Shown here: positions 26,726 through 37,700 of the stretch, one piece after another
Layout of the letters: the number at the start of each line of letters is the position of its first letter
How positions within the stretch are numbered: position 1 is the first letter of the stretch
Source of the DNA: Synaphobranchus kaupii
Taxonomy: Eukaryota > Chordata > Actinopteri > Anguilliformes > Synaphobranchidae
Assembly: GCA_029718625.1 (NCBI GenBank)
Contig: CM056383.1
Span: forward strand, 69,371,236-69,435,235
Length of the DNA: 64,000 bases
Direction of reading: 5' to 3'
Translations under genes and position numbers: made by a program
The notes under the pieces: model-generated
Seen by the model: the letters and a program-made list of their open reading frames with translations, nothing else
The model's database searches: none
What the model was told of the DNA's origin: nothing

Positions 26726-29700
26726 ACACACATACCAGGGTATGAAATTAACTTTTTCACCTGCTGGCCAGAGTGGCTTGTGCATTCTAAAAATCACCAG
26801 CCATTTTCAACATTTTACCAGCCACATTACCTTTTACAATACAACACAACCTGGCTTGGTTACCTGGCCAAAGTGGCTGCTAGACTAGAAAATCTTACCA
26901 GCCACAATCGAAATTTGACCAACATTTGGCTGGTGGCGGGTTGCTAATTTCACACCCTACCCCACACCATTCAAAAACACAGAAGAAGAGAGGGACAGAG
27001 GACACGGACAACAGCAGCACGGCAGGATACCAGGAAGCGAGCGCGCCGTCACTCACGTGAGCCGTATGTGGTGGTGAAGTCAAAGCGGGTGACCTCGCGG
27101 CGGCCGTAACGCAGGATGCTGATCAGCTGACCCTCGTACGTCACGCCCGGCCGGAGCCCGGCGATGGTGTAGGAGTTGAGGTGGCCCGGAATGTTCACCT
27201 GCTTCCATGGGGCGCGCGAGTTTTTCTGCGTGAGGGTGAAAAGAAAAGACGCGGTCAGTCTCAACGGAATATTCTAAAACGGACAAACAAATTCAAACTG
27301 TTGAAACGGAGCAGCAAAAAACCACCGCTGGCACGGGAGGCACTATTTAAAAAATATATATATTTTTAGTGCCTTTTCAGCTTTATTGGACAGCACAGTG
27401 TAGAGAGACAGGAAGAATGGGGAGCGAGAGAAAGGTCAGAGGTCACACAGCCAGATTCGAACCGCCGACGCCGCGGCTCGCAATGAGCATGTGGACGGCG
27501 CTCGACAGACTACGCCACCGAGAAGCACGTATTTTGAATATTCTTATTTCCCATGCAGATTAGACGCCTACATTTCTAAATCACCTGAACACACCAGTGT
27601 ACTAATCAAGAGAACTGGTCACTCTCAAGGAACAGTCATATACTGTGGTACGAAGCTGATATTCAATACAACGTTTGGACAGAACTGTTTTCACCAAGGT
27701 CTCAGCTATGCCCAGTGCGGTAGCTGGCAGACAAAACTTAACACCTCACCCTTCCACTGGAAACACTGAGCCACTTTCACCTTTCTGAAAAACAGAATGC
27801 TTTTCAGAACTCGAGAGGAAAGCTGTCGGCATTCCCGTAAAGAAGCCAAACCCCCATGAGAGGAAATGTACTGGCATCCAATTAAAAATTAAAACATTGC
27901 AGCCACATGGCAGATAAATACCGCTTCCAAAAAGTCACCCACAAGAATTTTTAATGGAGCCCTTTTTTTTTTTGCCAAAAAAAACATTTTTTCCATAGTT
28001 GAGAGAAAAAAAAACAGACTTGGACAGTCCTTAAAGACTGCCGCATGCTTCTAAACTGCCTGTCCGCAGCGGGAGACTGTAGCTTTACCCATCGTCCCAC
28101 TGCAGTCTGTCAGTGTGTCCTGCGCTAACTACTTAGCGAATTCCTGTACTCTCGTTTACACAAACATTCCAATAAGTGTTCACAGACTTCATATGGGTTA
28201 GGTGTGACTCTTTTCCAAAATAGGCAACAATAAAAAAATTTAAAAAAACATTCCTTCCTGGTGTACTCAGAATGACTATCTAATGAAAGGGGGGGGGGGG
28301 GGCGCATGCAAATCTCCTGCTTGGATATTAAACCCAGGGTGGTCTGACCCAGAAACACATGGGATCTTATAAGGCATGAGACTAAATGTGCTGGACAGAC
28401 AGAGGGGAAGATAGACTCTAAAAGAGAGGTGAGAGGTCAGGAAAGCCATGCCCACCTGTTTCCACTTGAGGATGTACTGCGTGATGTGGGCGGATGAGGG
28501 TGTGTTCCACTGGATAGGGTGTGAATTGGGCTGGTTGCCAGTCTCTGTGATGATGACCTGGACAGGGCCTGAAAACGGAGAAAGCCGCAGTTTAGGGAGC
28601 CATTTTTTCTACTCGACACATGGGACTTTAATTACTTTAGTGTTTATTAATAAATCTAAAAACCGCCCATTATAAGGAATAACAGCGAAGACACATTTAT
28701 CTGGTTCGTATAAATCATACAGGCCCTCCATCACTGACCAGTTGTAAAATGTAAACATATGCTGCAAGGGATTCTGGGAGAGGAGAAGCTTTACAGCGCT
28801 GTGTGAGATTCCCGTTGGGGTTTCTTCTTTTAAAAACCGATAGGGAGGGAAAGACTGCTGCGCTCTCGCATGCACGATCCAAGCCTTTAATATGGCACAA
28901 GTTCAAGGACGGGTCTGTTTATGCAACTGTTAAACCTTCAAATCCGACATTAAATTATCCGCCGAGTGCAGAGGTACACTTCCAAAGACCATAACCACAT
29001 CAACAGTACTGATTTACTAAATTTAAAAAAACATTTGGCCAAAGCCAAGGTCAGAGTCACTGCAGCTATTGTTCTCTGGTTCACAGACCCTCAAAAACAT
29101 CTTCAAAGAAATGAGAAAATAAGCCCATTTAAAAAAACATATTAATTTAACGATATAATAAATGAGTTTACTGGGTCGTTCTGTACCTGGTCAGAACAAA
29201 GGGCCGAAGGAGTGACTGAGCGCAAGCAGGTTTGACCAGCACCCCTCCAGATCCCAATCACAATCTGGACTCAATTTATCCCAATTACAACTCCCCTGGC
29301 AAAGCAGACCCGATACTGTCCAGCTTTTAAATTCCACTTAGTCAGGCAATATACTCAGCCACCCGTATCTCCTTCATCCCCTGACACACTCTCTGCAACG
29401 TAAACAGCTGCGTGTAATTTCGTCATTTAGCGCAGTAAAGTGTACAGTAAGAGACTTGGGAGGCCTCCATACCTTGTCCTTTACCTGTACGCACACAATA
29501 GGTGCGGAATGCTTTTACATATACTTTACATTACAGGCATTTAGCAGATGCTGTTATATAGAGTGACTTAGAAAAAAATTAAATAAAACTATTATTATTC
29601 ATTTTTAATACAGTACATAGTATCCATGGATATACACTGAAGCAATTCAGGTTAAGTACCTTGCTCAAGGGTACAACAACAGTGTCCTACCTGGGAATCA

Positions 29701-31718
29701 AACCTGCAACCTTTCAGTTCCCTAACCGTTATAGTACACTGCTGCCCCCAATTCTTTGAGTAGAACGGAAAACTACCCTAGCTGAGCCTAACGGCACACT
29801 TCCAGCACACGCCCCAGTCGCGGCCGAACACGTCGTGGCGACGGTTCCTAAACGAATGGGCCCGACACACCAAGCAGGATGTGCGTGCAGGTAATAAAGT
29901 GCCTCGCCGCCCCCCCCCCCCCCCCCACCCCCGCCCTCGTGGTGGGAGAGAACAAACCCACACAGCAGCTGTCGGTAGCACCAGACTACAGGAAACAACA
30001 AAGGGTTTTCAGGGAGGTAACGAGGGGAAGGGGGCGTGTGTTGTTACGCCCCATCTGTTACACATCAAAGTACAGCAGCCCCCCCACCCCAGCCCACCAC
30101 CTCCCAAACACACACCCCCCCTAATACCACTACGGGGGGGTGAATCTCCTGCACTTAGATTTACAGGCCTATTCACATTACATTTCACAAACGGTTTTCT
30201 GCAATGTTGATGAGCAGACCACAACACAATCACCACAACAAAAAAGTGTCCAAATAATTAGCCGGCCCCAGCTTTATTCTTCACCCGAGCATATGCAAGC
30301 GGCTCTGCCCTTCAGTACAATGAGACGGCCCATTCACCCGAGCATATGCAAGCGGCTCTGCCCTTCAGCGCAATGGGACGGCCCATTCCAAGGCAAACGG
30401 GTAAAGGAGAAAATGGCGACCAGGGACCAGCCCGCCATGCTACGGCACACCACACTCACCCGTTCCAGTCTGCTGCGGCTCACAGCTCAGCTCTCCGATG
30501 CCGTTGCCATAGCAATGGCACCTGTAGGGGATGCCGTGGATGACCTTGTCCCAGGACTCGCCGATCTGGTAGAAAACCCTGGTCTCCGGCTCCTGACACT
30601 GGTCTGGGGGCAGAAACGGTAAGGGTGTTCAAAAGATAAAACTGTAAACAGTGTGGCCTGATGGCCTTCCATTGTTTATATTACACACTATAATTAAGAG
30701 GACTGAGCTGGCGCTAAACGCTTCAGGAAATGGCGTATTTGTGTGAGGTTTGACTTAAAGATCAACCCTAGATTTCTCTAAAGCCACAGAGCCGCTAGTA
30801 CGGGTTAATAAACTGAGATTGGGCTTGACAAATAATTCAAATTGTTCAATAGCATGCGAGAGAAAAAAAAAAAAAAGGCCAAGGAACTGACCAATGGCGT
30901 CGCACTTCCAGCGGCCACGCCCCTGGCCAAAGCAGGTGCAGTTCATCATGTATCCCTCATCGTGGCGCTTGGTGAAGGTCTGGTTCACCTCGTAGTTCAG
31001 CCCATCCACGATGCACTGGTCTGTGACAGGAAGTGGAGCAGGAAGTTACCTCACAATGACACAACTGTAGTCTCTGGGAAAAAAAGCCATTTGGCCTACC
31101 CTTGTGTGTGCGCAGTGTGGTTGCTCCGTGAACATGGTTGGGGGCGACAATTGGGCATTCCAAATTAGGGTGGGAATTAGACATACACAGCCCAGCATTT
31201 GGGCACCGAGTTATTTATTTATTTATTTTTAAAAAAAGCACCTTTCAGCTGGGAGTAGGCAATGCAGCTCCACTCGCCACGCCCGTTCCCCATGCACGTG
31301 CAGCGCATCATGTGACCCAGCACGTCGTGGCGCTTGTCCCACTGGTCGCCCGAGCGGTACATCACCCCCTCACTGGTTGTGCACACCTCCTCGTGAGCTG
31401 CAGAGACGCAGGGGAGCCAATCACGTTACAGTGAGCAGCACCGAGAGCCAATCACGTTACAGTGAGCAGCACCGAGAGCCAATCACGTTACAATGAGCAG
31501 CACATGTGGGAACCAATCACGTTACAATGAGCAGCACATCTGGGAGACAATCACGATACATTGAGCTGCACATCTGGACACGCATCGCACACACACATGC
31601 ACACACACACGTCAAGCACACGCACACACACATATAGGTTTAACCAACATGAAAGCTTCCCATTACTCTCTTTCACTCTAAAATGCCTGCTCACGCACGC
31701 ACACACACACACACCCCC

Positions 31719-31754
<36 letters not shown>

Positions 31755-34700
31755 GTCAGTTCTAGGCATAGGCAGCACATGCGATCACTTTGGGCACAAT
31801 ACCTCTGGATGGGCGCCAACCGCACCCCCCCCCCCCCCCCCCGGCCCATGCATGACCCCCTTCCCCCTTTCCCCCCCGCAACTAGGGCAGCAGAAAGGCT
31901 AGAGGCATAACTGCATAACTGCCTAAACAGCCATATCAATGCACTGTATAATCAGACAAACAGTTTAAGTGTCTCTACTTCAAGCGTCTGTACTGTAAAA
32001 GTCTGTTACAGCAGAGGTGACCCGAGTGGGTTAAGGACTTAAAACTGAACTCTGGTGCGCTTTTGGAGATCGGAACTGGACGCGCTCCCTGCCGGCCAGA
32101 CTCTGGGCCGGAGCCAGGCCCCATAATGGCTGCGTGTATGTGAAGGGCAGCTCCTGACGGCCAGACTATTACCGCCTCTTTAAGTCACATTACAGCGCGG
32201 CTTCTCGTGCTAATTTACCCATTCATCAAATTGCTTTCCAAGGCTGTACTTTAACCTGTTTACTGACCACTGCACTTAACGGTCCTGCGCATTCCTGGTG
32301 GCCCATTAAGACAAATGGCAAACAGCAAACAGTAATTGCATCCAATTAAAACAATCTAAATAAATCTCCAAATCACCACCCCCCACCCCCTACCAAGACC
32401 CCTAAACAAAGCCTTCCCCCCCTATTGAAGGTCTTTTTTCAATATCAATCGGACCCCCTGGGGTGGCACATTCCCCGCCCAGGTAATTAACGCCTCAGTG
32501 GAGGAGCAGTGGCTTTCACACACATTTTACTTTTACGAGATTCACACAATTATGCAGCAGTGCCCCACTAATGAAGATGAAACAATCAGTGCAGTTTACA
32601 CCTCATTGTTACAGACGCCATTTGTTTGCTTAGCACAGCCCTCATCCAGGAGTAATGACCCAACCGTAGACGCCGTGAAAATGGCAGTTTGTTAGACGGG
32701 ATGGGGGGGGGGGGTGGTAGGCAAGGAAGTGTTTGGTCAACTCATCCGTTCTCTTGCTGGATGGAGGACCCATTGGATGGTTCCGGAACTCACCGGCCAT
32801 GGGGCAGAAGCCGAACTTCTGCTCCCCGTCATAGTTGTAGGTGGTGCCGCACCACCGCATGCCGTCCCGGCGACCGTCGGCGGTGCAGTCGGTGTAGTTA
32901 CGCCCGTTGTACAGGTAGGGGAAGTGGCACAGGGCCCCGTTCGAGTTACCCCCTCGGGTCGTCACCAGCACTGGGGGGGGACGAACACAAGCAAAGTCAG
33001 GACACGTGCAGGAGATGCTTTAGCTTCACTCGACTGTTAAAGACATACACGCATACCCTTTAAGGTGCAGGAGCACAAATGTGTGACTAGAATGTACTGA
33101 ACTGAACATTCCAATGCTGATGTCACAATCACTACTGGTAACTGAAAGAAATGGAGTTCTAGAACAATGACAACAATTTAGAAAAAACATTCCAAAAAAA
33201 AAATGTTGTCATGAAGCTAGCAGACGCTCTTTTCTTACATAGCTTGCTTTTTACATCTTACTCGCTTATATAGGAGATTTATTTCATTCAGGAGTACAAG
33301 AGCACTGTCGCGCCCCGAAAATAACCTGCAACCTTTAGGTTTCCGAGCCGCGCTACTCCTTACTGCCGCCTCACATATCGAGCTTTTCCATCTCCCTCGA
33401 GAGAAAATATCACTCTGCTCACCATGTTTTTCTGTGCAGTAGGAGTACAAGCGTTCGGCCTCGTAGTCAGAGGCGGTGCTGCACCACAGCTGTCCGTCAT
33501 TGCGGCCGTCCGAGGTGCAGGAGTAGTAGGTCTGTCCCATGAAGACGAAGGGGAAGACGCAGGGCTGGCCGTTGGAGTTCCCTCCGTATACCTGAGAATG
33601 GCCTTCTGCACCGCGGTAACATGCATGTGCACACACACACACACACACACACAGACAAAGACACACAAAACTAATTTAAAAACCAGTCACACTCAAACAA
33701 GCAATAGAAGCCTTCATGCAACCTTTTTCCTGCTTCACTGATATAGGAGACACTAAACTGTGCAGATTATTGAAAACGCCCATCTCCTCTTGATTTTGTA
33801 TTAATTTAGGAAAATGTGTGTTTCCAATAAAAACGTCAATAGTCCGACTTCCACATGAGTGCTGTACCACTATACCCAATGAGGAGATGAGCACAGAAAA
33901 CTGAAGTTAACCCTTCTCTAGATCAGTGACCTACACCAGATGCAAGCGGTGTGGAGCTGGGTCTGAAATTATAACCCGCCACCAACCTAATGCTGACAAA
34001 ATTGAATTGAAAAAGTTAATTTCATGCCCTGGCGTGTGGAGGTAAAGCCAGAAATACGCACCCCACTCCTCGCAGCTCACGCCGTTGCCGAGGCAGGTAC
34101 ACAGCATCTGCTTGCTGCCCTGGGTCTTAATCCAGCGCATGCCCAGGAAGTAGGACACCCCCGAATCGGTCAGGCAGGTGCCCTCCACGGGAGGCTCAGG
34201 GTGAGGCAGGGGGTGGTAGACCGCCGGCTGGACGTTAGTCACCACTCGACTTCCAGTGCCTGCATTTCACAGCACAGAAGAATGAATACTCACTCAAAAT
34301 AGGATGCCTTACTGAGCGTTACGTTACATTACATTACAGGCATTTAGCCGAGCGACTTACACAGGCATTTACATAGGATCCATTTATACTTATACTATTA
34401 TAGCTGGATAGGGTACTGAAGGGATACAGGTTAAGTACTTGCTCAAGGGTACAACGGCAGTGTCCTACCTGGGAATCGAACCTGCAACCTTTAGGTTACA
34501 AACCCGGTTCTATAACCATTATAATACACTGCCACCCCAATACTTATTCTTACTTACTCTCAAAGAAACTAAAATGCGCAGAATTGAATCAAGGGTGTTA
34601 GTGCTGGGCTAGAACAAATACCTGCATGTACATCGGCCCTTTTATAATTAAGATTGGACACCCTTAGCCTAGACGTATAAAGAGAATGCTCTCCTTATAA

Positions 34701-37700
34701 TATCACAAGTGTTCATGGGGGGTAATAAAAAAACGAATCATGTGTTCAGGCACTCCACAGCTGGGACAGAGGTAGTCGGACTGGCGATGTTGAGCGCCCA
34801 GGGGCGGGTCAAGCCCCTCGCACATTACGGCATGGGGGCAGCGGTCCCCAACTCCGTTCCTGGAGATCTACGGTCCTGTCGCTTTGCACTGCAACCCTTA
34901 ACAAAGCGCACCTCGGTCAACAGCTAGAGATCTCCTTGAGGCGCTAACTAACAGGTGGAACAAAATACTGGGGCGGACTTTTACTTTGTGAACCTGGATT
35001 TTTACAGCTCTGATGACTGGTATGGAGGGATGGGTGGCCTTACCCAAGGAGCTGGTGTGCAAGGAGGCGTGTCTCTCACACTTCCACTCTCCGCGCCCGT
35101 TACCCGTGCACAGGCACTGCAGCACGTGTCCCTGGGCGTCGGCCTTGCTCCAGGTGTCCCCGATGCGGTAGGAGGTCTGCGTGTCCTGGTCGTTACAGCG
35201 ATCTGTTGCGGGAGGGAGGGAGAAAAAAAAAGGCGGTAAAGGCGCGGGAGGTGACTCTCCGTCTGTGTGTGATGTCAACAAGGCCAAACGAGAAACGCAG
35301 CGGGGGACGGAACCGCCGCTTCCACACTGGAAACACGGTGTGTGGGCCACCCTGTGGACTAATGCATGCAAATGGCATCCAGAAGTCTCTGCCTCCTCTC
35401 TAAACATTTTTTTTTTTTTTAAACTGCACATCTGGACTTCACAGTGTAACTGAGGACAGCAAGTCTTTACCGGTTCAGAGGTCACGTTAATTTGAGGAAA
35501 TGAACACTAGCCAATCGGAAATGTCTGATGACCTCAGGAAGTGTACAACACAACAACCTCAAGTATCAGGGCTTATGATGTCTCAAGTATCAGGGCTTAT
35601 GATGTCAATGAGGCAAAACGGGGGAAAAAACTATTTCCAGGATAAAGCAAGAGGTGTGTGGGGATTATACTACGAAGCAGGATTACTGAGTTAGCTGGAT
35701 AACTGCACTGAGTAAAACCCAGAACCCTCCCAAATCTGGAACATGGACTGAAGTAAAAAGAGCTGTTCCAGGTTTTACTCAGTGCAGTTATCCAGCTAAC
35801 TCAGTAATCCTGCATCTCTTATTCAGTACAGTTATCCAGCTAACTCAGTAATCCTGCTTCTATTACTCAGTGCAGTTATCCAGCTAACTCCATAATCCTG
35901 CTTCTCTAACTCAGTGCAGTTATCCAGCTAACTCAGTAATCCTGCTTCGTAGTAAGCACTCAGAAGAGCAGAAGGTAAAATTTACAGAATTTTCTTGCAG
36001 TTTAAAAAAAAAGAAGCTATGAAGTAAAACTGTTACACTGCAAGTTGTGTGTTTATGTTCGGGGCTTTTCACTGCACGCACTCCTCAGTACAAAACGAAA
36101 ACTAACTGATTAAAAACGGTTCTACCACGGGAGGACAAAACTAAACCTCTGAATCGCTTTCCACGCTAACAAATCACAAAACCACTAAGAGGGGATGAAG
36201 TGAACATCTGAAGTGGATGTTTCTTTCCCGACCATCTGCTACGAAAGGTTTATGTTGTTGGGAAACGTTTTATGGTCTCTTCCAGATGTCGCAATCCTTA
36301 TGTCAACAGGGGTTAAACTCTGATGGGGTTTAATGAATATGGGAAACAGGATCCCGCTAGTCGACGCGGTGGACATAGGTATGTGTGGCCTTGGGAATAT
36401 GGGAACAGCCCTCTGACGCTGCGTAGGGGCCCAGTGTGTTTGTCCAGCGGCGGGAGGTCTTACTTCTTGATGTGCAGGTGATGCGTCCGCTGCCCTCTCC
36501 CAGACAGGTACAATCCACCATCATCCACCCCTGGTACGGCTTCTCCCAGGTTTCCCCCACCAGATAGGAAGTGCCCGCTGTGTTGTCGTAGCAACGCTCC
36601 GCTGCAGAGAGGGCGGGAAAGAACGGAGGGGTGTTAACCTCTGAACCCTTGCCGGCCGGGGACCAATGATGTCGCTCTCCCGCGGACAAGAGCCCCACAC
36701 TTTGATGACGAAACATTTTCTACTCATGTGGAACTGCTTTGCCAACATCTGAACGTTTGATTAATGTGCGTGTTTTTTTTGAAAGCCCAACCCTGGGATC
36801 ACTTATTAAATCAAATAAAATCAATTACTAAAAGTTTTGCTAAATTACTTTCAAAATAATTACAAATGTATCTCTCAGAAGAGCAAAGCTACAGGGAGAA
36901 GAAGCAGGATCCATAGGTATCTGTAAAAAATTTTTTTTTTTTTAAATCACAAGGCTCAACCCTTTTCACTTTTGATAATTGTGTGTGCAGATTCTCACCA
37001 ACAGGCTTGCAGGTCCACTCCCCTTTTCCGTTTCCCAAACAGACGCACTCCAGCATGTAGCTTCCGGTGTCGTGGGGTCTTTTCCAGGTGTCTCCGATTT
37101 TGTAGGATTGGCCTCCCTCATGACAGCGGTCTGAGAAGAAAAAGTAAATTTGAGAATTCTCTTCCATTAACCTGCGCTTGTAGGTAGCTAGACACAAAAC
37201 CCCATGGGATTTGCCATTTGGAGTAGCCTAACTGGTTGGCTATACTTACTTGCTATTGTGCAGCTGATTTTCCCCCGGCTGGAGCCGATGCACGTGCAGT
37301 CCCAAATCATCCCGTCCTTCGGCCGCTCATACGTTTCCCCAACCCGGTAAGACCTTGCATTGACTTTGTCATAACATGTCTCCTCGGCTGCGGGAAATGA
37401 ACATAATTCATTTTGACTGACTAACAGAAGTAGGCTACAGATGTTTGAGTTCCCACTTGCACGGGTTGCCTGCTCAGGGAACAAGGCGACTCAATTGCCC
37501 GATAGCCCACAACCAATAACCAACGAAGAACCAAAAACTGAACACAAAGGCTTTGTCCCAATATTTTAAGGACAATTGATATATAGACGAAGGGAAGGGA
37601 CTGACGTGATGTTGATGAGAGGAAGACAGTGGAAACTTGCATTGACTATTGTTTGCAAAACTTTAGCGATGAAACGGAAAGCTCACCTTCAGGTTTGGTT

